Part shown: piece after piece, positions 35,504-43,512 of the stretch
Numbering within the stretch: position 1 is the first letter of the stretch
Layout: every line of letters starts with the position of its first letter
Assembly: GCA_937976375.1 (NCBI GenBank)
Contig: CALJRU010000063.1
Coordinates: 62,001-126,000, forward strand
DNA: 64,000 nucleotides
Reading direction: 5' to 3'
DNA from: an uncultured Peptococcaceae bacterium
GTDB taxonomy: Bacteria; Bacillota; Peptococcia; Peptococcales; Peptococcaceae
Notes under the pieces: model-generated
Seen by the model: the letters and a program-made list of their open reading frames with translations, nothing else
Database searches by the model: none
Told to the model about the DNA's origin: nothing
Translations under genes and position numbers: made by a program

Positions 35504-36520
35504 TTATGGTTGATAGATCAGCATCGGTTCGTTGTAAGTCAGCTCGTCCAACGCTTCCAAGCTCGCTGACAGCTCGCTGGAACCAGCGCGCACAGCGCTG
35601 ATTGCGTTAGAGGCCAGATTAAACAGCTTGCTCACGCCGCTCTGCTGATACGTTTCATGATAAAACGTAATATCATCGCCAAGCAATTCACGCAGATGTT
35701 CATCAAATTCATCTTGTGTCATAATGTTGTCGATCAAGCCGTTGTTCTTGCTCTGGCTGGCGCTGTATATACGGCCATCGGCCAGCGTTTTCACCGTATC
35801 CACGCTCATGCCGCGGCTGTCGGCAACAATGCCCACAAAGCGCTCGTAAATTTCATCAGAAAGCGTTTGGTAAATAGCAATCTGCTCCTCTGTTGGCGGT
35901 TCATAAGAACTGCCCATCAGCTTGTTGGCGCCGCTGTGCACAGTAGTGATGTCAATGCCAAGTTTATTGAGCAATTCGCTGGCATCAACAATTTGCCCGC
36001 AAATGACACCAATAGAGCCAACAAAGCTGTTGCGATTGGCAACAATTTCGTCAGCAGCAGAAGCAATGTAATAGCCGCCAGACGCGCAATAATCTTCACA
36101 GTAAGCGTAAATCGGGCGCCCTGTTTCTTCTTTATAATCCATCAGCTTGAGATAGGTCTCATCGCTTTCATACACCGCACCGCCGGTGGAATTGATCAGC
36201 AGCATGATTGCAATGTTATTTGGATCATTTTTCGCTGTGGCAATGCGCTTTTCAATAAAATCCTGGTTGTACGTATCGCCAGCTTCTTCGATGGTGCCGC
36301 TGATGTCAATCACTTCCACGTTGTTGGCATTGCGTTGCGCTGCCACACCGCCACTGCCATCCAAGCCAAAGAATGCAATCAATGCGATGACCACCAGAAT
36401 GCCAATGCTCACACAAAGCGCCACCCATTTGCTGCGAGGACGCTTTGACGGCTGCTGCTCACCACTTTCAACAGATGAGGCTTCTTCCACACGTGTATAG
36501 ACTGGTTGCTGTTCACTCAT
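35504..36520 (-). CDS. sppA: Signal peptide peptidase SppA
   Basis: The 338-residue S49 protease has a single N-terminal transmembrane helix (WVALCVSIGILVVIALIAFF at about residues 32-51). The catalytic Ser is in YCASGGYYIASAADEI (about residue 152) and the general-base Lys in HSGANKLMGSSYEPPT, about 50 residues later, as in B. subtilis SppA. The Gly-rich GSIGVICG oxyanion segment is present. It degrades leftover signal peptides and membrane proteins. The start at 36520 has GGGGAG 7 nt upstream; it is 14 bp after the DUF975 gene stop, so the two are co-transcribed. Confidence 0.9.
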   Translation of the reverse strand: MSEQQPVYTRVEEASSVESGEQQPSKRPRSKWVALCVSIGILVVIALIAFFGLDGSGGVAAQRNANNVEVIDISGTIEEAGDTYNQDFIEKRIATAKNDPNNIAIMLLINSTGGAVYESDETYLKLMDYKEETGRPIYAYCEDYCASGGYYIASAADEIVANRNSFVGSIGVICGQIVDASELLNKLGIDITTVHSGANKLMGSSYEPPTEEQIAIYQTLSDEIYERFVGIVADSRGMSVDTVKTLADGRIYSASQSKNNGLIDNIMTQDEFDEHLRELLGDDITFYHETYQQSGVSKLFNLASNAISAVRAGSSELSASLEALDELTYNEPMLIYQP

Positions 36521-36534
36521 AGGCGTTCTCCCCT

Positions 36535-37515
36535 TCAAATATCGATGGTGTTACCACTGGCAGCTTGTGCACTGCCAGCTTTCACATAACCGAGCGCCGC
36601 TGGGTCCAAGCGTCCATCTTGGAAAGCCTGATCACGCAGCCAACGATAGCTCAACGCCATGGTCGTCGACAGATATGGAAAAAGATAGAAAAACGCCAAG
36701 CCAAAGGTGATCGCGCCAGCAAAATACCATGGGATGAACGACAGTTCAAGCACGAAAAGTTCTTTGAGATGGCCCTTCGTAATCGCGCAGGAATAACGCA
36801 GCGCCTGACGTGGACCGACTTTGCCGCGACCGTCTGCAATAATCTGATAGATAAATTTGTAGCGTAAGGTCGCAATGTATGCAGCGATCATGCCCGCGAG
36901 ATACAATAAACTTCCGCCCACTATGGCAAAGGCTGCCGTTCCTGTAGCTACATCTGTCAGCAAAGCTGTCGAATTTGAAGTGTAGGTAAACGCACTGGCC
37001 ACAACCAGCAAAAAGCCAGGAATGGTAAGAAGCCCCCAAATAATCAGCCACAGCTGCTGCCACAGATAAGCAAGCAGCGCTGTCACCGCATTACTAAAAT
37101 GGCTCACAAAATCGTCAAAGGTCAATCGGCGGCTATCGCCAATCTCCGTCAGCGTAACAAACCAGGCGTTGTAACAATATGTCAATATCCCGTCAATAAG
37201 CAGCGCAGAAACAATGGCCAATACGACGCCCAAAACAATATTTTCAATGCCAATATTGCCAACAGCCGTGCCCAAAGATGACATGGAATACTGGAAATAA
37301 AGCTGAAAATAATCCATGGTGTTATACGCCTGCCCAGAAAGCAGCGATGGTCCAGTCTCCGTCGTACCGCCATAATTGTAAGTAAACTGGAACCCCGTCA
37401 GCAGCAGATACAATAAGGTGACTGCAATCAAGATCATCCAATTGCCGCGTAAGAGCGACTTTGCTTTGAACTTCAATTCAACACGCGGTAATACATTTGG
37501 TGGATAAAAAGACAT
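36535..37515 (-). CDS. DUF975 integral membrane protein
   Basis: The 326-residue polytopic protein has about six membrane segments and the N-terminal KFKAKSLLRGNWMILIAVTL and C-terminal LRYSCAITKGHLKELFVLELSFIPW blocks typical of DUF975 proteins, a Firmicute family of unknown function often linked to envelope or peptidase genes. ATG 37515 has AGGAGG 5 nt upstream; the longer frame adds a short non-conserved tail. It is the first gene of a two-gene operon with sppA, suggesting a membrane-maintenance role. Confidence 0.8.
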   Translation of the reverse strand: MSFYPPNVLPRVELKFKAKSLLRGNWMILIAVTLLYLLLTGFQFTYNYGGTTETGPSLLSGQAYNTMDYFQLYFQYSMSSLGTAVGNIGIENIVLGVVLAIVSALLIDGILTYCYNAWFVTLTEIGDSRRLTFDDFVSHFSNAVTALLAYLWQQLWLIIWGLLTIPGFLLVVASAFTYTSNSTALLTDVATGTAAFAIVGGSLLYLAGMIAAYIATLRYKFIYQIIADGRGKVGPRQALRYSCAITKGHLKELFVLELSFIPWYFAGAITFGLAFFYLFPYLSTTMALSYRWLRDQAFQDGRLDPAALGYVKAGSAQAASGNTIDI

Positions 37516-37611
37516 AAGTACCTCCTTTTCATAACAAACCATCAATGTGTTAGGTATTTATTCTATCATACTATACTTTGCCATGGATGGAAAATCATTT
37601 CTTTCATAAAT

Positions 37612-37649
37612 GAAAAAAAGCACCAGAATGATGAATCATCCTGATGCTT
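37612..37649 (-). terminator. Terminator of the UPF0340 gene
   Basis: GCA-CAG-ATGAT and ATCAT-CTG-TGC arms with small mismatches; seven A residues on the left form the minus-strand T tail. Confidence 0.65.
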
Positions 37650-37656
37650 CATTTGT

Positions 37657-38238
37657 TTAATGTTGTTCCTCGCCGAAATGGTCGGCATCTTCAAGCGTGT
37701 AGCGCGCACGAATGCCTCCGACAAGACGTGGACGTGAGAAACTTGGGTTGGCACGCGCATCACCAATGCTGCGATGCGCCAGGCGCATTGGCACTGCCAC
37801 TGGACGCATGTGCATGCCGATCATGGTCTCGCCAATGTCCAATCCATAGCCAGCCTTGATGCCTTCCACCAGAACAGGATTGGTAAAATGGCGATACGCG
37901 TGGCTTGCCATGGAGCCGCCTGCACGTACATGAGGCACTGCACAAACTTCAGTCAGGCCGAAGCGTCGCATGGTTTCACGTTCCACAACAAGGCTGCGGT
38001 TGAGATGCTCACAGCACTGAAAAGCAAGATGCAGGTTGTGTTCCTGTGCAAAACGGCGGAGCACCGGGAACAGCGCTGCTGCCACATCAGGGCTGCCAGC
38101 TTTGCCAATGCGCTTGCCGCAGACTTCGCTGGTGCTGCAGCCAATGACAAAAATATCATCATCCTGCGGTGCCTGACGTTCCACCATCTCGTTCAAAATG
38201 GTTTCCAGTTCGCTGGCAATGCTATCAATTTCAAACAT
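37657..38238 (-). CDS. YwlG/UPF0340 (TIGR01440) family protein
   Basis: The 193-residue protein matches the small Firmicute YwlG family: IFVIGCSTSEVCGKRIGKAGS near residue 30, LAFQCCEHLNRSLVVER near 70, and VPHVRAGGSMASHAYRHF near 100. The GCSTSE segment and the HLNRSL block are hallmarks of this family, whose biochemical role is not established. GGAGG precedes the ATG. It is single-gene or weakly linked to the upstream VanY-type gene (23-bp gap). Confidence 0.85.
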   Translation of the reverse strand: MFEIDSIASELETILNEMVERQAPQDDDIFVIGCSTSEVCGKRIGKAGSPDVAAALFPVLRRFAQEHNLHLAFQCCEHLNRSLVVERETMRRFGLTEVCAVPHVRAGGSMASHAYRHFTNPVLVEGIKAGYGLDIGETMIGMHMRPVAVPMRLAHRSIGDARANPSFSRPRLVGGIRARYTLEDADHFGEEQH

Positions 38239-38261
38239 AGAAATCCTCCTTTTCTATCCCA

Positions 38262-39515
38262 TCACTTTGCAATGGTCACTGGTGCCATCAAACTGTTGAT
38301 GATGGCATCGCCATCTGTTGTGATGACCATGCTCTGCGCATCGGCATCCCAATCAACGCCAAAGTCAAGAATCTGGCCAATGTCACGCAGTTTAAAATAA
38401 GTGAATCCATCAATATTATAGGCGGTTGGCGCCAAATAGAGTCCATCAACCATCACGGTCATTTCGTTTGGCAGAGCAACATCGTTGGAATCCAGCTGAA
38501 TCAGGGTTGGCGTCCCTGACAGTGCTGTTTTTGAGGAAATGGTGATGAGCCGTTTTTCATCATTGTACCCCACATCAAATTCCGCTTCTGTACCAGAAAG
38601 AATCGTTGCCAAATCTCTCAGGCGGAAATAGTTATTGCCGCCAATATTATAGCTGGCTACTTTAGAATACTTTCCATCAATTCGCACAGAATTGTCGCTA
38701 CGGCCGATGGCGGTCTGCCGTCCAGCAGATGCGTCCGTCTGCGCCACACCAAGATATTCTTCCAATGTTAATCCACTGGACATAATGGCCGTTGCTGCTT
38801 CCACGCCAACATAGCGGAAATGCCATGGTTCATACTGATAACCAGTGATTTTTTCCTTGCCTTCAGGATAACGCAGAATGAAGCCATACTCTGCACAATG
38901 CTGCATCATCCACTGTACCCCTGGAAATTGGTCGATAGAGGTCTGTAAATTGTACCCACTGTGTGCTGCATCGCCCACATCAAAGGCCAGGCCTGTCTGG
39001 TGCTCACTCTGACCAGCACGCGCAGAAAACGTATTGGCTTTGTCTTCACCATGGGCTGCTGCATAATTGGCAAACAGAGATGCCTGTACATCATAGCTGC
39101 GATAGCCGGACAAAATATACATGCTGTTGCCTTGTGCATTGGCCGCTGCCAGGAATGCTTCTGCGGCAGCTTCCGCATCGCCTTGCAGGCTTGTGCTCTG
39201 ACCAGCACCATTGGTATAATCCGGTGCATAATCGGCTGGCAGTGGATGTTCTTTATTAACCAACAAAATGCCGCTGATCACCGTCGTGCCATCGGCCTCC
39301 TGATGACTGTCGTTATAAGCAGGCGTCGTGGTCGTAACTTCTGTGTCTTCTGTTACAGAAGGATTTTCTGGTGTCACCGGTGTATCCTCGGAAGGTTCAG
39401 TGACTTCCGGCGGATTGATCGGATCGGCATTTTCTTCAGCGAGACCCGGCATGGTGCTCATGGTCAGAAGTGCTGCCGACAGACAGATCGCGACAAACTT
39501 CGAACGATTTTTCAT
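38262..39515 (-). CDS. Secreted VanY-type D,D-carboxypeptidase with copper-amine-oxidase-N-like tail
   Basis: The 417-residue protein has a signal peptide (FVAICLSAALLTMSTMPGLA, cleavage about residue 26), a Pro/Thr/Glu-rich linker (27-75), and an M15B peptidase domain (about 75-255) with the zinc motif SEHQTGLAFDVGD, YPEGKEKITGYQYEPWHFR supplying the second His, and LSGYRSYDVQ. Residues 280-410 hold the stalk-like domain seen in copper amine oxidase N-terminal modules (NNYFRLRDLATIL, GFTYFKLRDIGQILDF), found as a wall- or substrate-binding module. It trims D-Ala from peptidoglycan stems. The linker suggests surface retention. Confidence 0.87.
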   Translation of the reverse strand: MKNRSKFVAICLSAALLTMSTMPGLAEENADPINPPEVTEPSEDTPVTPENPSVTEDTEVTTTTPAYNDSHQEADGTTVISGILLVNKEHPLPADYAPDYTNGAGQSTSLQGDAEAAAEAFLAAANAQGNSMYILSGYRSYDVQASLFANYAAAHGEDKANTFSARAGQSEHQTGLAFDVGDAAHSGYNLQTSIDQFPGVQWMMQHCAEYGFILRYPEGKEKITGYQYEPWHFRYVGVEAATAIMSSGLTLEEYLGVAQTDASAGRQTAIGRSDNSVRIDGKYSKVASYNIGGNNYFRLRDLATILSGTEAEFDVGYNDEKRLITISSKTALSGTPTLIQLDSNDVALPNEMTVMVDGLYLAPTAYNIDGFTYFKLRDIGQILDFGVDWDADAQSMVITTDGDAIINSLMAPVTIAK

Positions 39516-39673
39516 ATTGTTATCATTCTCCTTGTAAAATCAGGTGTTTCCCTTGCTTTCCCCTTGATTATAACACCTTTCAAAAATAATGAAAGACTTG
39601 TTGCGCAACGCAGGCAAATTAAAGTAAAATAAAAAACGAAAACATGAAAAATGATAAAAGGAGTCTTTCATCG

Positions 39674-40885
39674 ATGGAAAAAATCAAAATGACCACGCCG
39701 CTCGTTGAAATGGACGGCGACGAAATGACACGCATCCTTTGGGCTTGGATCAAAGAAAAACTGATCCTCCCTTATGTAGACCTCAAGAGCGAATACTATG
39801 ACCTCGGTCTTGAACATCGCGATGCCACCAACGATCAGGTAACAGTTGACGCTGCCGAAGCCATCAAAAAATACGGCGTCGGCGTGAAATGCGCAACCAT
39901 CACCCCAAACGCAGCCCGCGTTGAAGAATACAACCTCAAAGAAATGTGGAAGAGTCCAAACGGCACCATCCGTGCGCTGCTCGACGGCACCGTATTCCGT
40001 GCGCCAATCCTCGTCAACGGCATTCATCCATTCGTTCGCACCTGGAAAGCACCAATCACCGTTGCCCGTCATGCTTACGGTGACGTTTACAAAAACAGCG
40101 AACTGCGCGTTGACGGCCCAGCAACCGCCAGCCTGAAAGTGGCTTACGAAGACGGCCGCACCGAAGAAAAAGAAATCTTCACCTTCACCGAACCAGGCGT
40201 CATCCAGGGCATGCACAACCGCGATGCTTCCATCGCCAGCTTCGCCAACGCTGTCTTCACCTACGCACTTGACACCAAGCAGGACGTTTGGTTTGCAACC
40301 AAAGACACCATCTCCAAAATCTATGACCATCGCTTCAAAGATATTTTCCAGGAAATCTTTGACCGCGACTATAAAGACCGCTTCGAAGAAGCCGGCATCA
40401 CCTATTTCTACACCCTCATCGACGACGCTGTTGCCCGCGTTGTTCGCAGCGAAGGCGGCTTCATCTGGGCTTGCAAGAACTATGACGGCGACGTCATGAG
40501 CGACCTCGTTGCCACCGCATTCGGCAGCCTTGCTATGATGACCAGCGTGCTCGTATCCCCACAAGGCTACTACGAATACGAAGCTGCTCACGGCACCGTA
40601 CAGCGCCACTACTACAAACACCTCAAAGGCGAACAGACCTCAACCAACTCTGTTGCCACCATCTTCGCATGGAGCGGTGCGCTGCGCAAACGCGGCGAAA
40701 AAGACGGCATCGCCGACCTCGAACGTTTCGCTGACGCGCTCGAAGCAGCCACCATCGAAACCATCGAAAGCGGCACCATGACCAAAGACCTCATGGGCCT
40801 GTCCACCATCGAAAACAAACACGCTGTCAACAGCGAAGAATTCCTTGACGCCATCGCCGAACGCCTCAACGCTAAGCTGGCGTAA
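39674..40885 (+). CDS. icd: NADP-dependent isocitrate dehydrogenase, eukaryotic-type (type II)
   Basis: The 403-residue homodimeric-type enzyme decarboxylates isocitrate to 2-oxoglutarate with NADP. It has the type II block [20 protein letters not shown] at the N-terminus, [40 protein letters not shown] and GTVQRHY...[14 protein letters not shown] 39674 lies 10 nt after AAAGGAG. It is a lone gene with no aconitase or citrate synthase neighbour, so it probably serves glutamate and NADPH supply in a partial TCA route. Confidence 0.94.
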   Translation: MEKIKMTTPLVEMDGDEMTRILWAWIKEKLILPYVDLKSEYYDLGLEHRDATNDQVTVDAAEAIKKYGVGVKCATITPNAARVEEYNLKEMWKSPNGTIRALLDGTVFRAPILVNGIHPFVRTWKAPITVARHAYGDVYKNSELRVDGPATASLKVAYEDGRTEEKEIFTFTEPGVIQGMHNRDASIASFANAVFTYALDTKQDVWFATKDTISKIYDHRFKDIFQEIFDRDYKDRFEEAGITYFYTLIDDAVARVVRSEGGFIWACKNYDGDVMSDLVATAFGSLAMMTSVLVSPQGYYEYEAAHGTVQRHYYKHLKGEQTSTNSVATIFAWSGALRKRGEKDGIADLERFADALEAATIETIESGTMTKDLMGLSTIENKHAVNSEEFLDAIAERLNAKLA

Positions 40886-40903
40886 AGAACACACAAAACC
40901 AAC

Positions 40904-40938
40904 AAACGGCACCACGCAATTTGCGTGGTGCCGTTTTT
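40904..40938 (+). terminator. Terminator of icd, twin of the one after fic
   Basis: AAACGGCACCACGC pairs with GCGTGGTGCCGTTT, followed by TT. The 32-base core differs at only two loop positions from the hairpin at 42200-42234. Confidence 0.9.
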
Positions 40939-40948
40939 AATAGCATCG

Positions 40949-41037
40949 TTTGAAATAAGCATGCCATCGATAGTATATTATTTCAAAATATCCTTGACTT
41001 TCTGAAATAAGGAACGTACCATGGCCTTATTATTTCA
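40949..41037 (+). promoter_or_regulatory. fic promoter with four TGAAATAA-type half-sites
   Basis: TTGACT (40994-40999), 17 nt, TACCAT (41017-41022) form a promoter. Half-sites TTTGAAATAA (40949-40958), TTATTTCAAA (40978-40987), TGAAATAAGG (41003-41012) and CCTTATTATTTCA (41025-41037) alternate orientation every 24-29 bp, giving two inverted pairs; the second flanks the -10. This looks like an operator for cooperative binding, perhaps by the winged-helix tail of the Fic protein. Confidence 0.6.
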
Positions 41038-41058
41038 ATTTTAAAGGGGATGTTTTTC

Positions 41059-42198
41059 ATGACAAGAGCTGGAACACTCGTTCAAAATCTCAGCGGAGAC
41101 GCTGCTTATTGGTCTTTTCGCCCGGCACCACTGCCCCTTGAGCCAGAATTAAAAATTGATGACGAGATGCGGCGACTGCTCATTGAAACAAGCCGGCAGC
41201 TGACCAATCTGGCGCGCTTTTCCCTGCTCATTCCCAGCACCGATCGGTTCAGCTCCATGTATATGCGCAAGGAAGCGCTGCTCTCATCACAAATCGAAGG
41301 CACACCATGCACCTTGGAAGACATTCTGGACCCAGAATTGAACGCAACTGTCAACCCCGATGTGGGGGAAGTCATCAATTATGTGAAAGCAACCCAATTT
41401 GCGCTCGAGCAAATGCGTACACTGCCGCTTTGCAATCAACTGCTGCGCGAAACCCACGCTGTGTTGATGACTGGCGTTCGCGGCGAAAAAAAGAACCCCG
41501 GCGAATTTCGCCGCAGCCAAAACTGGATTGGCGCTGCAGGCTGTTCCCTCAAAGACGCCCGCTACATTCCACCAAACGTCGAAGACATAACCACTGCGCT
41601 CAACGAGCTGGAGCAGTATATCCACGAAGATTCTCCCTACCCGCCATTGATTGACGCCGCGCTCATCCATTACCAATTTGAAACGATTCATCCCTTTCCG
41701 GATGGCAACGGCCGCATCGGCCGGCTGTTGATCTTGCTCTACTTCATTGAAAAATCGTTGCTGACAAAACCGGTTATCTATGTTTCCTACTTTCTGAAAA
41801 AGAATCAACGCGAGTATTACGACCGCATCAGCGAAGTACGCCGCAGCGGCAATTATGAACAATGGGTGCGATTTTTTCTGGAGGCTGTCAACGCGGCTGC
41901 CATCGACGCAACAGAAACCATCTGGAACCTTTCGGAGCTGCACAACATCAATGCAGAAAAGCTCCCTGTCTCAAAGCGAAAGCAGGACAACATCCGCCGA
42001 CTTTTCACCTATATCGAAGAACATCCCATCATTGATATCAAGCATACCGCTGCCGACCTTGCTCTCAGTTATAACACGGTCGCTCACGCAGTCAAAAAGC
42101 TGCAAGAGCTTGGAATCCTTCACGAAACAACAAATGCTGCACGCAATCGTGTATTCGCCTATGAGGAATATTTAGACATTCTACGGCAGGACACGTAA
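41059..42198 (+). CDS. Fic-family AMPylase with C-terminal winged helix
   Basis: The 379-residue protein has a Fic_N region with inhibitory-helix motif LLSSQIEGTPCTL (SxxxEG, a class II arrangement), the Fic core (about 110-240) with complete catalytic motif HPFPDGNGRIGRLL, and a C-terminal winged helix-turn-helix (about 300-375: IDIKHTAADLALSYNTVAHAV). Fic enzymes transfer AMP from ATP to target hydroxyls; the Glu of SxxxEG normally blocks ATP binding. ATG 41059 lies 9 nt after GGGG; ATG 41050 is adjacent to it. No separate antitoxin is seen, so this is probably a self-regulated signalling Fic. It is bracketed by twin terminators. Confidence 0.87.
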   Translation: MTRAGTLVQNLSGDAAYWSFRPAPLPLEPELKIDDEMRRLLIETSRQLTNLARFSLLIPSTDRFSSMYMRKEALLSSQIEGTPCTLEDILDPELNATVNPDVGEVINYVKATQFALEQMRTLPLCNQLLRETHAVLMTGVRGEKKNPGEFRRSQNWIGAAGCSLKDARYIPPNVEDITTALNELEQYIHEDSPYPPLIDAALIHYQFETIHPFPDGNGRIGRLLILLYFIEKSLLTKPVIYVSYFLKKNQREYYDRISEVRRSGNYEQWVRFFLEAVNAAAIDATETIWNLSELHNINAEKLPVSKRKQDNIRRLFTYIEEHPIIDIKHTAADLALSYNTVAHAVKKLQELGILHETTNAARNRVFAYEEYLDILRQDT

Positions 42199-42199
42199 A

Positions 42200-42234
42200 G
42201 AAACGGCACCACGCAGATTGCGTGGTGCCGTTTC
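42200..42234. terminator. Terminator between fic and the GNAT gene, twin of the icd terminator
   Basis: GAAACGGCACCACGCA pairs with TGCGTGGTGCCGTTTC across 3 nt. It overlaps the stop-proximal end of the GNAT gene and is nearly identical to 40904-40936. Confidence 0.88.
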
Positions 42235-42235
42235 T

Positions 42236-42673
42236 TCATGCCTTCAAATAATAGTCAAAGCCATAGCAGCTTTTGTCAAAACCGTAATGTTCATAGAAAG
42301 CGTGGGCCTCGGTGCGTGGCATGCCGCTGTCGAGGACGATGCCTTTGCAGCCGCGCGCTTTGGCAAGATCGCGGGCGTGATCCATGAGCATGGTTCCATA
42401 GCCCTGGCCGCGCTCGCTCTCGTTGACGATCAAGCTGGACAGATAGCAGGTCATACCGGAGAGCCAAAAGGTGTTGAAGTAGGCGCCGTGGCAAAAGCCA
42501 TGGGTTTTGCCTGCGTCATCAACGAGAAAAAAGGCAAAACTGTTGTCGTCGGCCAGTATCTCAGCATAAACCTTACGAATGGCTTCGCGCTCATAGGTGT
42601 TGTACGTCCAAAGTTTTTCAATATAATCAAAGGCGATGTCAAAATCGTCCATGGTGGCCGTTTTGAATGGCAT
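42236..42673 (-). CDS. GNAT-family N-acetyltransferase
   Basis: The 145-residue protein has the GNAT fold: CYLSSLIVNESERGQGYGTMLMDHA includes the V/I-x-x-x-x-R-G-x-G-x-G acetyl-CoA motif at about residues 78-90, and the C-terminal AFYEHYGFDKSCYGFDYYLK closes the fold. ATG 42673 follows GGAGG by 8 nt. It is 13 bp after the DUF1847 gene stop, forming a two-gene operon. The acceptor substrate is unknown. Confidence 0.85.
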   Translation of the reverse strand: MPFKTATMDDFDIAFDYIEKLWTYNTYEREAIRKVYAEILADDNSFAFFLVDDAGKTHGFCHGAYFNTFWLSGMTCYLSSLIVNESERGQGYGTMLMDHARDLAKARGCKGIVLDSGMPRTEAHAFYEHYGFDKSCYGFDYYLKA

Positions 42674-42686
42674 CACACGCGCCTCC

Positions 42687-43331
42687 TCAGTCTTGTTTTT
42701 CCTGCAGGCGTTTATAATATTTATCTGCCTGATACAAAGCAACGCATGGGTTGTGACCAAGTACGCGGTCTTTCGTCACAACACTTGTTACGAGCGCATC
42801 AGAGTACTTGATAAACAAGCTGTCATGCCCAACGCACAGTCCCATGAGAAGATTGAGATCTGTGTGGGCTTCATTGAGAGAGAGAGCTTGCAGCACAGGA
42901 TTACACATGTTAACGCCAGTGACTTCACATTCTTTTGGAATGCCGATCGATACTTTTGGATGAGCGCCCACTTTGCAGACTGCACCATACACTTCAAAGC
43001 CATTGGTGCGCAGGATTTTAGCCAGAATGCGCGATTCCTCAGCAAGACCGGCACAGGTAGCAATGCCGAGTTTTTTTGCACCAATTTTGCGTGCAAACTG
43101 AATCACCTCTTCAACGCGGGTGCGTTTGCAATAACCTTCCGTTTCAACTTCTGCTGCTGCAACAGCGATGCGATTGTTCTCCGGCTCACGAAGCAAGGCC
43201 ATAGCGTGTTCCTGCACTTCTTCCGGAACATGGGTGGTAAGGCAGAAGTCTGGATATTTTTCTTCTTCACCACGGCGGCAATTGATCACATGGCAATCAA
43301 CACAGGACATTGGGGTTTTGTTTTCTTCCAT
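42687..43331 (-). CDS. DUF1847 metal-binding protein
   Basis: The 214-residue protein has an N-terminal Cys cluster (CVDCHVINCRRGEEEKYPDFC at about residues 10-30) and later Cys in GIATCAGLAEESR, GAVCKVGAHPK, MCNPVLQA, GLCVGHDS, HNPCVAL. The conserved order fits the DUF1847 family of anaerobes, probably an Fe-S or zinc protein; its function has not been established. An AAGGAAGG site precedes the ATG. It is co-transcribed with the downstream acetyltransferase gene. Confidence 0.82.
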   Translation of the reverse strand: MEENKTPMSCVDCHVINCRRGEEEKYPDFCLTTHVPEEVQEHAMALLREPENNRIAVAAAEVETEGYCKRTRVEEVIQFARKIGAKKLGIATCAGLAEESRILAKILRTNGFEVYGAVCKVGAHPKVSIGIPKECEVTGVNMCNPVLQALSLNEAHTDLNLLMGLCVGHDSLFIKYSDALVTSVVTKDRVLGHNPCVALYQADKYYKRLQEKQD

Positions 43332-43512
43332 GAAAGATTCCTTCCTTCTTTAAATAATTGATTGTCACCAGTATAACACGCCGTCATAGGAAGCTCAAAC
43401 GCAACGGTTTTTTACCATATCCAAACACGAAAGCCTTGCGTGATGCGGCTTTTTTTGTGATAATGATAGCAACTATTCTATTTAGATTTTCTTCTGCAAG
43501 GGAGATGATTTT

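Noticed and set aside
41059..42198. Fic as a toxin of a FicT/FicA pair
   Set aside because: The inhibitory SxxxEG motif is within the same protein and no small antitoxin gene is next to it.
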